A DNA stretch of 64,000 bases from Reticulitermes lucifugus (GCA_026260175.1 JAKCWW010000576.1:32379-96378), one strand, 5' to 3'. Positions 1-13,750 are shown, counted from the stretch's first letter. Made by a program: numbers and translations. Notes: generated by a model from the letters alone, not told the origin.

Positions 1-63
1 TTTGACACATTTTCATATTTCCCAGAAACGAGAAATTTTCGATGTTTTGACCTATTTAACCAA

Positions 64-81
64 ATTATTATTATTATTATT
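64..81. repeat. Short (TTA)n microsatellite
   Basis: About six ATT/TTA triplets in a row, in an AT-rich context. No gene lies nearby. Confidence 0.8.
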
Positions 82-1418
82 GTAAGGAAGACAATATTAA
101 TGTTGCCATTTAATTTTTTTTATATACTGCATACTGTAACACACAGCGAAAGCTTGAATTCCACTTATTTCTTTTGTGAACATGGTTAGTATATACGGCA
201 TGTAAATATTTCAGTAATACTTCCTTTTTATACGAACGTTACAAGAGGTCTGAAGATACAGTCACATGTTTTTCTGGTGTATATATTAAAATTTTAAAAA
301 ATCCAATAATAAAGCACGATTTTATGCATTTCCAACTTTTAAGTTATAGACTTATCCTAACCAGGCTTTTATTCACTAAATTTCAAGAAATTCGCTGCAA
401 GTTTCAACAGTTTAAGAGTGTTTAACCAAGACCTAATTGACTGATACTAAGGAGTATATAAAAGATCACACCTTTATTAGTATCGATTAGAAGAAATAAT
501 GATTTAAGGGTGATATTTGAGGTTCACACATCTGGGACTGTCAGTACTCTTCATTGAAGATAGAAGCAGAAGGTTTTACCAAACCTATGGCAAAAATTCT
601 ACCAGATTACACGGCGTCATATCCCAAAAACAGACATCTTCAATGACTTAAGAATTTAGAACTTTCAAGTAATTGTCTCAGAGTAACACGAATTAACAAA
701 GTCACAGCTTCAGAGGACAGAACGTTTCTGTGCGTCACTCTTTCCAACACGATGCCTCCTGTACTTCAAGGCACTCTAAATGTCTGTCTCCCTTACTTCA
801 TGCAAGATGTCCAGCACACAAGACACATTGTATGAACCTCACCCACTTAAAACTTCCGTTCTTGTACCCGTTCGTGTCTCCAATCTGATAAAAAGAATAG
901 CTCCGAGAAAGTGAAAGAGTTATATAGGATTTCTTTATCTCATTCTCAGAACTCAGGAAAAAGAACTCTTCTATGTGGATTGGTAGAGCTACGCAAACTT
1001 TTCTAAGGTTTCCGACAATAGAACAAGAAAAGAGCTGGCACTGCAATTACTGCTATGGCGAAATATTTTGTCTTATTTGTCGTGTATAAATGCAATTCAG
1101 CTGAAATGGATTCTTTGTAGTTGTGATATCACAAGACTGTCATTTCAGTCCAGAGGGACATATTTTGTTGCGCTGGTGCAGTGAGGTTCAGAAGAGATAT
1201 AGCAACACCATGTGCAAATAGTAACACGGGGGAAAAGTAAACATAATATCCATAAGGCATAATGTTGTTTTAATAAGGACGTATGAATCATAGACCCTTT
1301 CAGTTGAGTCATAAGTATGTATTATATGACTCGGCTTTCAAAGTAATTACATGAAAATAGCTACAGAAAAAAAACTGCTTGTGAGTTGCGTGAGTGCATA
1401 ACTTGTAAGCATACTGTC

Positions 1419-1876
1419 GTCTAGAGCAGTGTTTCCCAAAGTGTTTTACTCACGGGCCCCTTTTGGCTTCGAAAAATAACCACGAATCCTCACATCCTTG
1501 CTCACGTAAATATAGTGTCCGGATAATAGGTATCCAGAATTATAAATTTATATCTCATAACTGATTTCAGATAGATACTAATACATACAAGTAGCATACG
1601 TAAGAGTTCATTGCATGATTGACCTTAATTAAAATGATTGACGCTCTCTTCGTGGGTACAGGGGATTTCTTAATTAGATATTGTAACGGTCACACGAAAT
1701 AAACACATCGTCAATGAAAGAAATTCGCAATTATTTTAACAAAACATTATTTCTTTAATTTAAAAAATGCGTAAGCTTCAAAGAGCCATTACAGAAATGT
1801 ATCCACGGATTCCCTTGGAACTGCTCGCGGATCCCTTGGGAACCAAGGAGCACACTTGGGAACCGCTGGTCTAGAC
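1419..1876. mobile_element. Non-autonomous hAT element (MITE-like), 442 bp, with 8-bp target duplication
   Basis: The element proper is 1427-1868. Its left end reads CAGTGTTTCCCAAAGTGT and the reverse complement of its right end reads CAGCGGTTCCCAAGTGT, a classic hAT terminal inverted repeat. It is flanked by GTCTAGAG (1419-1426) and GTCTAGAC (1869-1876), an 8-bp duplication with one mismatch, as expected for hAT transposition. The interior has no transposase frame, so it depended on a transposase supplied elsewhere. The single mismatch in the duplication and the diverged ends suggest an old insertion. Confidence 0.85.
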
Positions 1877-2147
1877 TAATGCAGCGCTCTCTGGTAGCGT
1901 TTTAGATAAACTTCCTGTCCCCATTATAAAGCTACCTTGATGAAGGAGTAATCACATCTTGTGGCCATTACCTTGAAAAGCTCACATACTTTACACAAGA
2001 ACTTATAGGATTCTTGTAGTAAATGACTGTGAAGTAGAACCTCCTTCAGAATCAGGTGACCGCTCCTCTGGTCAAAACTTACCCTCGAACCTTAACTACT
2101 GTGTTTACAAAACCCTCCCGCTAGCCTGTATCATCTGCCAGTTGAAT

Positions 2148-2290
2148 TCAGTCTATATCTTTGCATTCAGTTTCTTCAACGTCTCTTTTAATATCGTCCT
2201 CCCATCTCGCGTTAGGTCTTCGAAGAATCAGTTGCTTTTCCGGCCAGTGTTTTCATATTCGTCTTTCCTTTCCCATCGTATGTGCTACAC
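2148..2290 (-). pseudogene. LINE reverse-transcriptase C-terminal fragment
   Basis: On the minus strand a frame ending at the TGA at 2148-2150 reads PEKQLILRRPNARWEDD followed by IKRDVEETECKDID. The RRP..RWEDDIK pattern is typical of the last residues of non-LTR retrotransposon (LINE) pol proteins in arthropods. Upstream the same frame is interrupted by a TGA at about 2255, so the fragment is broken. Nothing of the catalytic RT or endonuclease domains is recognisable next to it, which fits a truncated, decayed copy. The clade is not assigned. Confidence 0.6.
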
Positions 2291-2621
2291 TTAGGCCTGT
2301 CTTGATTTTCTATGTTTAATCACTATAAAATAATATATTATGTGAAATGTGAAGTCAACTTCTTTATTATGTAATTTTCTCCAGTCCTTTCTTACTTCAT
2401 ACACTTGGAATATGTTGGTTTTGCAGTTTCAGATTTCTCTGCTACTTTTGCATGTCCATCCATCTTATGTGCAGATATCTTGTATGTACAGTAATCTCAG
2501 TACCGATGAAGTGATTTGTCCTTGTACACACCCTGATGATGTGTTGCAGTGGAAGTACGCCTCTGCTCGTCTTAACCTCGACACTAGATGGAAGTGAATG
2601 TAGAGCTTCACGCCCCGTGCT

Positions 2622-2785
2622 ACTCGGTGAACTTTCAATACAAGGCTGGGAAGGCCTCGGAGCCGATCTGAATGTTCTGGATAAGGGAAAAGTGTCTTGC
2701 CTCTGTCGGGAATAGAACTACAGTTCTTTGGTCTCACAGCCTGTAGCCTAGTTACCGTATCGCTTACGTTATCCCGGCCGTATAT
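2622..2785 (-). mobile_element. Diverged tRNA-derived SINE copy (family A)
   Basis: On the minus strand the block starts GGCCGGGATAACGTAAGCG and contains a B-box-like TAGTTCTATTCCCG. A body follows with pyrimidine-rich text, then AGAACATTCAGATCGGCTCC. This order (degenerate Pol III head, TTTTC tract, GAAC..CCGA..CC, TTCA) resembles the blocks at about 30.9 and 49.3 kb. The A box is poor and the copy is heavily decayed, so family assignment is tentative. Confidence 0.4.
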
Positions 2786-2954
2786 TACGAAACCTGAGCG
2801 AGTTATTGTAGGTTATCGCAAGAAATAAATAACGATGGAAAATAAAGATACGTTTAGGATCATTCTTGCTCACAACACATCGAATTAGATACTAAATGTC
2901 TTTAACATCTCTACGTGACAGGATGCACGTAAAATTATCATTCAATGCGTGATT

Positions 2955-3110
2955 TCAGGCTTCCGACGCGGTGTAGATGAGGTCTTCGCTTTTCTGGGGT
3001 GTTACACAGCGTTTATTGGTAGTTAGTTACCGACTTTTCCAAACAGCCTATCGATCCCATCTTCAAGGGTCTAGCAGTCCAAGAAGAACGTCTAATGTGC
3101 ATAGAATCTT
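2955..3110. mobile_element. Decayed copy of the CAGGCTTCCG / ACGTTTCGGG repeat family
   Basis: It begins TTTCAGGCTTCCGACGCGG and continues with the order seen in better copies at 36.7 and 47.0 kb: a GATCT-like site, CTTCTGGGATAT-like text, CCGACGTTTCGG-like text, then CCCATCTTCAAGGGTC. On the minus strand the end part matches the hammerhead-like layout (TTGAAGATGGGA, short hairpin, GGAAAAGTCGG in place of CCGAAACGTCGG) but the core is mutated. No coding capacity is seen. Confidence 0.6.
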
Positions 3111-4899
3111 GGAAGTCATTAGGCAAAGCAGAGGACAGCATGGTTACTTGATTCCTTTCAGTCCTCCAAACATTTTCACCTATCGCTGTAAAGTATAGCA
3201 ATATGGTCACGTATTTATAAGGAGCCTATCATACATACACATCACAGCAACAAATTCTACGGGTAAATGTTACATTATATTAGTACCGTAAATATACAAG
3301 CACGTAAAGACTTTGAAATTGTATTCAGTCGAATAAGTTTCCATGTTGAAAGGAGAAATGTAACTAATAAGAATCAGCGTATAATAACATATTTGTTTAA
3401 AGAGACAGACTTTTGTGTTTTATTATTCTAATGTTCTTATTTAAATTTCAAAGTAATTTTGTCTTTATATTTTTGTGACAAGTTTTTCCTACAAGACAAA
3501 ATATTTATATTTGTAGAAGAAAATATCGTTCTTCTGATTCTTGTAGAAAAGTTGTTTCGACTAGAAAACTTTTAAAACTGTTAACATCAAAGGGTAAGGA
3601 GTGTAGTAACAAACGCACGAAAGGATAAATTGCAATCAAAAGACAGAAATAGAGAAACAGAGAAGGCAGGACTGTCTCATTAAGTTAATTTTCTTCCATT
3701 TCTAGACCTTCTAATTTACTAATTAGTATTTTACATCTCTGGGGCATAACGAGTAGCAGTAACTTTCAGGCTTTGATGAGTTTCCCGAAAAGTTTCTGCA
3801 GTGGTGGTGCACTAACTGAGCGTTTTGCTCCCACATCCTTCCTAGACGGTTCCTTCTTTGGAAGTCTCACTACGTACGATTTCCCACTCTCCTCCGCTTC
3901 TCACTGCGTTTTGTCTCCACGATATTTTATTTTCTGAACTAGCAGTATCAGTTGTCTCTGGTTTTTTTTTATTTTACACTTCAGTTACTTGTTTATAGTA
4001 AATACAGATTCTAAGTCCATGTTCGCATGATAAAGCTGTGAGGGTGTTTGAAAACAGGGCAACAAAGAGAATGTTGTGACGCAAGACAAGAAAGTTACAG
4101 AAGAACGGAGGTAATTTCAGAATGAGGAGCTGTATAATTTGTTCTTTTCACCATATGTTATTAGGACTATGAAATACAGGAATCTAACGGGATCAGGGCA
4201 CAAAACAAACATGGTAGAAATATTACAAGTGCAGGTAGAATTACAGTCTGAAAACTTGAAACATCACTTGTGAGATCTGGACTTAAATGTAGAATGTCTT
4301 CAGTAAATGGGCTGTGAAGTTGTGGAGTGGTGCCATCTGATTTGGATATGAACCTGTCACAGACTGGTGTGAACGTGTTAATGAACCACCGGGTGTGATA
4401 AAATATGTGAACTTCTTGACTGCCTGAGCAAATATCAGAACTCAACTCCGTGATACAGTTTCTGCTGCCAAAGAAACTATTTAAGAATTATATACTGCCA
4501 GACAACCTGCTTTATACAGTACAAGCAGTCCAGAGAAGTGCTGGCTGACAAAAGCTGTCTGTATATTTTAATCATTCCTCTGCCATATTTCATTGCTGTT
4601 GCATTAATCAGATTTTTATCAATTACAAGCGACATCTGTCAAGGCCGGTATAATGAGATCTCTCTGGATCAATTTTGGCAAAGATATAACAGAATGTATT
4701 CATTTTCATACGCCAAGTCTGTGCTGAAAATAGAGTTTGCTCAGAATACGATTATTAGCCCACTTATACAAGATAAAAAAAATTCGCACACAAGCTCTGC
4801 TTAGAATGCCTTCTTGTTTTTAAATAAAGTCAAAGATATTATACATTTCTGAGACGTTAGCTATAGAAACACACGTCACCGTCATATGAGGTAACACAT

Positions 4900-5930
4900 A
4901 TTTATTATTTAACGAACACAATAAATATTTGAACTATATACACGGAATGTGCAACGTTATAAGATTGGGTGACACAGTTCTCAGAGGATGAAGAGTGTTA
5001 TTAGGTGCAATAAGACACAATGCACAGCACGGGTGAGTTGTGATCGAATTATGGGACACACACACCACGAATACTGTGACATACTCTTTACCCCAATGGC
5101 GTACAGTAGTTTAACTGGTACTGATGCACTGAATACTGGGATTTTTAGTACGGTATTCTGTTTACGTCATTCAGTCGCAAATGTTTTTCGACTATTGGAG
5201 CGGCACCTTTCCTGCGAGAGAAAATGTAAAACTCACGGCACTTTTAAATGCAGATCGCCCATGCATTGTACGTACACCGACCAATGAACATCCATAATTG
5301 CAGCTTTGGTATGAGAGCTTTAGAGGAACTCTGGTGAAATCGCAGAAGAATTTTGACTATCCCAACCTCCCAGTTGAGGGTCCTCGGAAGTACTCTGTGA
5401 CGGTCAGACGCATGCATATCACTATTAGCGGAGCGCACATCCGTTTCAAGAAGAACCGCCTCTGCGGAAGCTGTTTTACGAATGGCTACGATAACAACAT
5501 GCTGCGGATGAGCTCGCATTACACGGTAGCCTTTGGGCATACGAAGCATATTTTGCGAGCTATGATGTGTGCAAAATCCACAAGTCACCACTGGGTACGG
5601 CAGAACCTTCACGCTATCCGCAAATGTATCAAGTCCGCTTTATCGGGCTGGTTTCTTGAGGGACATTTTAATGGGTCCCTATCTGACAGGTTGACTAATC
5701 AATGTTATCGGTAATTTTCTGTAAATTGTTCTGCTGGCAATGATTGAGGATGTGCCCCTGGCTGTGAGGTAGGACTTGTGGTTTGAGCTCAACGGAGCTG
5801 CAGCACGTTGTGGGGAAGATACTCGGCAGATGTTGAACGTGACATATCCTGTTGTAAATACGAGGTACCTTGGTTGATCGTTAGATGCTTTTCGCCCAGT
5901 GACGGTGAGGTTCATCTCGAAAACTAAACA
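4900..5930. other. Unrecognised block of dense overlapping ORFs, possible old insertion
   Basis: Open frames of 99 and 138 codons (plus strand: 4988-5287, 5298-5714) and of 122 and 78 codons (minus strand: 5244-5612, 5679-5915) crowd into one kilobase that looks richer in GC than its surroundings. On the plus strand only 10 bases separate the two frames. I recognise no domain or catalytic motif. It may be a decayed transposon or another old insertion. Coding function today is unsupported. Confidence 0.3.
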
Positions 5931-8228
5931 TCTTAGGACACATATTTTGTAACGTTTGTACTCGTTTTTTTAACAACGAATGACACTGTAGACAGATTTT
6001 GCGCGAGTTTCTTTTCACTGTATATATTGTATTTACATGTAATGTGATCACATAATTGTTGGTTATTCTGGTAACCTAACATAGCGTTGTACAATTTTAA
6101 CAGGCAATATCCTGTGGTGTTTTCACAACTGAAAGAAACTTCTACATAAGCTTTAATGAACCCCTCCTATCTTTTACACACTGTAATGCTGAATGAAAAT
6201 TTACTTTACATTTGCACGAAAATGGTAACATATTTGGATCCGTAGGAGAAAAGGATATATTATAAAGAAAGGAACACATGTAAATACTCTAGAAAATATC
6301 GTATACATTTAGAAACAAAAAGAAACACTCAAAAAGTGAAAACTCTACAGTGGAAGAAATGTAATTTTCGATACGTTAGTGCGATATAAAAACAATAGAT
6401 GTTAGCCTTGGCTACATTATGTAACTCTAACTAAGATTATCCTCTCAGTATTACGTTTACCTATGTACGATACGCACGAAAAGCTCCACAGCAGGAAGTG
6501 TAAGTAAGATGTAAAAGGCTCTATACAAGGATGTAATTGTCGTAAATGTGTAATCTCAATATAAGAACTAAATTTACAGTTCAATATTGTAGTAAGACTT
6601 ATCTTCAGAATATAAACAGAACATTAGACAATTTATTAACGCATCAAAACAAGACATAACAAGTATTACAGAAAACTACTCTTTGTCCTGTTCTAGCCCA
6701 AAAATATCGTGCTACCGTTGTCGGCGCAATGATAATAGCAGAAAAAATAGTATGTAGGTCAACATACCCACTTCTTATACTTAAGAAATGGTATACAAAT
6801 ATAAATGTTGCTAAGCCCATTTTAACGTGATGAAATTGATATAGAAAGATTTTATTACTTATCATTTTTAAATTACATATAATTAGAAATTATTTGAACG
6901 AAAGAATGGTTTTATAATAACAAAATTACAAGTGCAAGATATGGTTATAGTACATGCAGTATAATCCAAGCTATATTAAACTGAATTATACATTATTACA
7001 AATCGTAATAACAGAAAACATTTGTAAGTAAGAGATCTCTTTCACGAAAACAAATACCCCTTTACCCTCCTTTATATACTATATAATTTACGCCTGATGA
7101 TAAAATCTTAGGTTTACATATGTAGCGAATTTTAAAAACATATGTTCTTTTTAAAATCAAAAGATAGTTATGTTGACAGAAGTATTATTTGATATATAAC
7201 ATTTTACAAAATTATCGGATTTTGATGGTGATATATCACGTTTGGTATCATTTAGTCTTAGTTCTTTACCATCATCCCTCGTTTAAAATAAAAATTAGAA
7301 CTCAACGTTTCAGGGACAGGCTTTTTTCGCGTCCGGAGGCAAAAGATAAACGGAAGTACAAACTCAGTTCAGCCTCATATGAAAAGGTATTTTGAACCAA
7401 GGGATCCAGACGTTTAGCACACATTTTCCATTCCACATACAGGATAAGGCTGCCGTCCATAATTAAGTACATTACAGAAGACTAAACGATAGAAAATAAA
7501 TATACCAGCCATTGTGTGGTTGTTTTACTTCACGTGCAGAGTATTTCGGGGATGCATGCACTTTCATCTTAGCGGACTGTTGTAGTTATTTAAATTTTTG
7601 AAATGGCATAAAAGAGCTTTATGGACACTGTATTTATTAGTATCTCACTCATTATTTAGGTGATGAAATCAAGGACGAAGAGATTAAAGTGGACTTAGTT
7701 GTAGTGTTTCGAGATAGTGTCCAGTTTGCAGCAGCTTTTTAACACGATCATCTGCTTTCGAAATCCATAACTTAATAGCTTTCTTCTAGACAAAATTTGG
7801 TGGGGAAACGTCTTGTGAAATGCCCATTTCAAATACAAACTAGGAGGTTTGAGCTTAAGACTGAGTGGTTCTTAGCGACTTAGGGACGTGTTGGTGAAGG
7901 GAATATCCCTACTGCTCTTGAGAATCGAAACCGGGTAGCCCAGCTCGTAGCCAGCTACTGTACACCATACTGTGTGAGCTTGTATGAAGTTGTTTAATTA
8001 ACTAGATGCCACACATAAATATAAGCAGCACTGTGCATTTGAATTTGTCTCTGCCACCCTCGAGTCTCGACACCAGACAAAAGCGTTTTGTGGTTGTCTT
8101 GGGACCTTAAGTGGTTTATATAACCACAAGCTTACTGTGGCAGTGCCACAGTGAACTCACCTTCCATAATGAAGATATACTCCGAACAATCCCCATACAG
8201 AGAATAGTGTCTTCAGTACCCTGATTTT

Positions 8229-8275
8229 CATTCACTTATTTATTGGTTTATTTAACGACGCTCTCAGTACCTTGG
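8229..8275 (-). mobile_element. Truncated SINE 3' end (family D)
   Basis: On the minus strand it reads GTACTGAGAGCGTCGTTAAA followed by TAAACCAATAAATAAGTG. This corresponds to the 3' end of the longer SINE at 59105-59476 (GCTACTGGTAGTGTTGTTAA, then TAAAT repeats). Only about 45 bp of the tail are present, so it is a 5'-truncated or decayed copy. Confidence 0.5.
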
Positions 8276-11200
8276 ACTACAAAGCGTAGAATGTTACGAT
8301 GATCAGAGAGAAGTGATTTGGAATTTATGTGGTTTTATTTGAAGTTTTTGCCTGGTGGATCTGATGGGAATCAATAAATCCTCAGAGATGTCGGTGTCTG
8401 GCCGACGTGTGAACCAGACGCCTACAAAATACGTGAGAATCGTTACAGAGTGTACCATACTGCTCATTTCAGAAGTTTTGTATCGCATTCCCAAAATTTA
8501 TTGTGCATTTTGTTATAATTAACCCACACTAGATCTACAGGCCTAAGCATCGAATGAAACCAAAATTTTTATGGGTAGTATACATAGTAATATAGTGGTC
8601 ATTTTATATTAAACTAGTCGCATACACGTTGAAATTCAGGGAAAAATTTCGACAATTCCCGCCTGTAGTTTACATTTCCACACACACACACACATATTCC
8701 TTAAATTTATCCACTGTTGTACATTGTAGCCCTTGAGAGATAGTCTTGTATCACGATTTCACGAAATATGCATGCTATGAAACTTGGAAAGTTCTGTAAA
8801 GACAGCTTCGTATAACAGGCATTACAGTATAGTCCAGAGGTGCATTTCTACGACAAAGATACGCTCTTGTTTTGTTCGTTACTTCATGGTGGGAGATTAC
8901 TTTCACATTAAAATATTCTGTTATATTTTCTTAAAATAATCGTATTCAAATAGTATCAAGTCAGGCCGATAGAATGTACCGTGTTGCTGCGAAACCTTTA
9001 CCGCAGATGTGGACACTAAAATAGCAACTGGACTTCACATTTCACTGACATTAACTGTTGCAGTCTTGTGGCGCAGTGGTGTTTGATTTCCATGGAAACG
9101 AACGACAAACAATGCCCTGCTTAGATTAATTGTATGTTGATGAAAACTCATCTGACTTTCAAAAGGAGTGGTCTCTTTCAGCTGAAGAACAGAACATCGG
9201 ATTCGGACTGAGCAAGTGAGAACATATTGCCATGGAAGGACATCATATTAGACCTAATAATTCGAAGTAATTTAATTTAACTAAACTGAGATATTTAAGT
9301 ACAAATTTTTTCCGGCGTTTTTAGGCCAACATCGTAAAAAGTTTCTTAGATCAAAGAAACCAACATACCTCAGTTTAGAGCGCGATCTAGCACGCGTTAC
9401 TCTCTCACTTCTATGCCAAAACGTTCTTCTCATTATCCTACTGTTAAACACCAGCAATATTTGTTGTTTCCCAAGTGTCAGGAGTACGCTCTGCACTCAT
9501 TCAGAACAGCAGCTAAATCGTCATACGGCTTGTCAGAGAAAACGCAATAAACTAAATGAAGCCAAAATTTTCATCGGTTATTCCAGCCCCCCCGACATAT
9601 TAATCTCGCTTTTTAATGCCTTTCTTCCCTTCCTTGTTGCACAGACTAAGAATGGCTGTTGGATAAAAGACGATTGCGTATTTGTATTTCTATCTATGCT
9701 GCCTCTCCTCTGTTATTTTCCCTTTTCCTTCTTCTAATTCAGTCATTAATAACGGCATGACCCATTATCGCCCGGCTTGTATAATAAGAGAACCCCCCTC
9801 CCAGCTTCAACCCCCGTGAAGCTCCACTTCCATATAGCAGTAGTGGAGGAGTTAAGATGAATGCATACTTACAGGCGCCCATTTATTTAACGAAGAAGTA
9901 GGCGGGAATCCTACTGTTGCCTTACATATTAAAACTAAGCGATGAATTTCCATTTCCTTAGAAGAGCAGAAGATAATGATAGTTGCTAGAATCTGGAGGA
10001 ACAAATTAATCAACTGGAGATAATTCGAGGAAATTAAAGTGTCCAGGTTCTGTATCAAACTGTGTAAAATAATAAGCCTAATCATAGAGAAATTACCTAA
10101 TTGTTGCATTCAAAATTTTGGTGAAGTGAAAACATAGAATTTTATTGAATTTTATCACCTTACATATACCTACTTTTATGTTTCCAGCTTTTTTCTCGTT
10201 ACACCGCCTGTGGGTTTTGTAGTAAAGCATTCGATGTCCAACACTCCTTGATCGCAAACCGTTTAATGCATAAAGAGTTCAGTCAGCAGCGGACGAAAAT
10301 GTATAGTCTAAAATACGTGCGATGTCACTTCTGGGGAGATGGAAACATTCGTCACCCAATTCCATCCAAAATTGGGCTTTGACTGTAAACTTTGTGGTGT
10401 TAAGTCTTTTCATACTACCACAGTGTTGGTTAAAAACATGTTTTGTAAATATAGACATTTCCTAAAGTGCTACTTGGAATGAATGAAAATTCAGGTTTTC
10501 GCACTCAGGTTTATCCTCTGCAGTTTCTTTCAGTAAATATTTAAAAATAAAAAATCTATAGACTTCGACTGAATGCAGTGAAATTGTTACGGAAACTGTC
10601 TCGAGTTTTATTCAGCAAAATAAAAACATTTTGCTGCTTTAAGTTTCCAGAGACACGTTTTTACTGACGTCATTGTTATGATAGTAGTATATTGCGCAAT
10701 TGTATCGTAAGGAATCATAACGCTTACGACTTCTGCAAAGTAATATTTACCGTTCTGTTCAAACTTTGTAAAATCAACACGCACGCCACGCCATACATTT
10801 GTTACTTAAGGTAACATATATCACTACGTAGTGGTCAGTAATTCTCTATCTTTATAATTCTACGGCTCCAATTCTCGGTCTCAAGGCCCCCTATGCTTTC
10901 AGTTTCTGTTATATTCTTTGGTATTTTCAGAAATATGCTGGTATTTTTTCAACTTTTAGGCGTCGACAGCTTCAATACACAACCTTCCCTCTCTCCGTAT
11001 CTTCAAATGCATTCAGCGTTCCGATCGGCACTGCATAATCTTGCAGCTGGTAAAGCGTCTTTAAGTTAAGGGGACTCCTATTATTACGAAAATTCCTGTA
11101 CGCGCTACTGTAGTCTGGCTGCATTTTAAGTCGCTTATATATCCCTTCATCCATCCGTCCATTCATTCATTCATCATTCTTGTGTTATTTTACAGCGTAA

Positions 11201-11930
11201 TTTAGGTGGGATAACGTACATGAAATTGATTTATACCTTCACTCCGTTCATGTGAAAGGTCTTCTGCAATCACAAGTAGGTGTAAATATAAACTTCAAGA
11301 ATTTCCTTAAGCTGCGATTTTAACTAAAGTGTGGATGAAATGTTCTGGTTTTCGTTAAGTTCTTGTAGAAAATAAAAGTGTGAAGTCTAAAGTTTAAATT
11401 CGCATTCATTCAAATCTCTGACTATTAGTAATTTGAACTGTAAGAAATAGATTACCTGTGCAGTTCCAACCATAGCATTGACCGCTATCCAGATTTTTAA
11501 CGTAAAACTTACCAACGGCGGAATGAACTTCTCGCCGTCCTCTCTGTAGCTTTAAGCTATAAAATTCTAATTTCAGAAATACTGTATTGCTGTTGGGTCT
11601 ATAAAATGGTGCTGTGTCCCTTTAATTATTATAAAACATGGTAACATACGTTTTGTGTGTGTCACTGACATGATAGTGTTATTATTTGACAGTATATGTA
11701 TAATTCTGTTTCAGGTTTTCCCCTTTTCGAGTGCAGAAGCGTCTTCTAATAGCCTATAAGGCAAACAATTCTTGTTATATTTTCACTGTTACGGGGAAGT
11801 GTAGTATTCTGAAACTTCAGTTAAAGAAAGCAAGTTATACAACAATAATATATTTTGATGCAAAGATTATTCTAGTTTTAAAAGCATAATTCGTTAATTT
11901 GTCTTCACAAGTGGTTGATTTCTCTTCGTA

Positions 11931-12031
11931 GCCGCCATCTTTGTTTTGTTCTGTATTGCAGAGTGCATGATGGGGGACGGGAGCGGCAGTGCCATCTTCT
12001 GGAAGTAGGAGACAACCATAAACAGCTGAAG
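11931..12031 (+). promoter_or_regulatory. Candidate promoter or short exon with two YY1/PHO-type motifs
   Basis: GCCGCCATCTTTG at 11931-11943 is the reverse complement of the YY1/Pleiohomeotic-type sequence CAAAGATGGCGGC. A second GCCATCTT lies at 11991-11998. Between them a pyrimidine-rich run ending TTCTGTATTGCAG looks like an acceptor, and GAAG|GTAACT at 12031/12032 looks like a donor. Together they bound a GC-rich 70-bp segment (11962-12031). Of its frames on the plus strand only one is open, for 23 codons, and it resembles nothing I know. It could be an alternative first exon or transcription start, a cassette exon, or coincidence. Confidence 0.3.
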
Positions 12032-13394
12032 GTAACTTCGACTTCCAGGAGATAGCTAGCTCCCTAACCCTTTATTTCCAATTAACCCATCATATATATA
12101 TCTACCTTTTTTATTGTTTTGTTCTTTTTAATTAACTACCAAATCCTCCTTTATTAGACACAATTGCTACATCATGTGAAAACCTCCCTGTGTGCTAAAT
12201 TCGTCTCCACATATTTTAGTATGCTTTCCTGCACCTCCCCAAACCCCTGTCTCTCATACACACACAAAGTGATTCCCTTCTACTATTTAACGGTGTCGTT
12301 CGTCTTTTAGAAGTGTTGTGCGTGGTGTAACTAGTAATAATTTACGTTGTTCGTTTGTTTCTATTCCTTGTTCTTCCCACTACCCCACCCTATATAACGC
12401 TCGTTCGTTGATTGGTTGGTTCGTTCGTTGGGTGTTCGTGTGTTAGCAGTTTACTGTTGTGTTTGATATCTGTTTTATATATATACATATTTAAAACACA
12501 AATTTTCTTTTGGAGTTGTCACTGGGTGTGTTTACTTGTGTTGTTTGAAGTTACAAAATGTGTTTTATAGCTTTGTTTGTCAGCATTGCTTTCGCATATA
12601 AAATCTAAGAAGACCCTGTACTCCGATGGGACACAAACATTACATCTGAACATCTATCAGACGAGGAAAAATAATAAAAGTACAAATAAATTACGCTTTT
12701 CATGTTATTTTTAATACTGTTGGCAAGTGAATGGTGTGAATATGAGCTTTCATGTTAATAAAGTATTATATTATCAATAAATGCTATCAGTACATTCATG
12801 AAATTTATGATGCCATGTTTACTTCTATTGGTCTTTGCCTTTGAATCATAAAAATAAACAATCATAATAGACAATAAATATTTGTGTATTTATATAAATT
12901 CTTAAGAAATGAGGCCAGCCATAAGTTTCTGAGTTTAGAATAAAATGTTTTCAAAAACTTTCTTGTCATTTCCAAACAAAATATTAAAGATCCAGAAGCC
13001 CAATACGTTGTATGAGCCTGAAATCCCAAGCCTGTTTGCTGACGTTGAGCGTGTTTGTTTATTTATATCTACAAAACCTCTTCAATTAGCGTCTTGCTCG
13101 AGATAGACTCGTAAAGACTTTCCCTTACATAAGCAAAATATTATTTCACCTATCAGACAAGTATGCTAAATGAAATATCAATCCAGTTTCCAGTTAAGTT
13201 TATATCAATATAAAAATAAAATCATGGCTATTGTACATAAAATTCGCTTTTTTAATTTGACTGTAAACTTGGTATCCCACGAAATTTGCAGGGTCTTTTT
13301 AAGGTAGGTTGGCTTTATACACGCAATAATGAAAGATTAAATAATACCACACGTTTTAGTACGTTGGTGTGATGCACTTTGATATAGTGGTCGC

Positions 13395-13750
13395 ACTTTC
13401 AGTCTTTTCTCTTCATAAGCCTTTGTATGTGGCAAATACGTAGTGTGTACTTTTGAACGATATTATAACTGGCTATAATTATTGGAAGTTCAGCGGAGAA
13501 GGTTGTCTCCAGAATGGCGCGCTTTATCCGTTCCATCGTAGAGGTTAATAATATATTTACAGGAAGAGAAGCAATGTACGCATAACGTAACATTGAGGCA
13601 CGTTCATGTGACCATTGTTGCCGTGCAAAGCAATAAGTATTGCATATTCTGAGTGTGTGTCTGTAGCCGTAGTTATCCAGCATGCAATACGCATGCGCCA
13701 TATTGTCATCTGTGGCCTGTCTGGCTCTACAATATTTTTCCACATTATCT
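13395..13750 (-). repeat. Probable dispersed repeat fragment with conserved pseudo-ORFs
   Basis: Two overlapping minus-strand frames (114 and 105 codons, the latter extending to 13874) cover text such as QATDDNMAHAYCMLDNYGYR and, in the other frame, ACWITTATDTHSEYAIL. I associate peptides like these with high-copy repeats in cockroach and other insect genomes, where they are annotated repeatedly as hypothetical proteins. That association is recollection, not a search. No enzymatic motif is visible. Confidence 0.4.

Noticed and set aside
2530-2560. CCCTGATGATGTGTTGCAG as a hammerhead core
   Set aside because: No stem II partner and no GAAA downstream.
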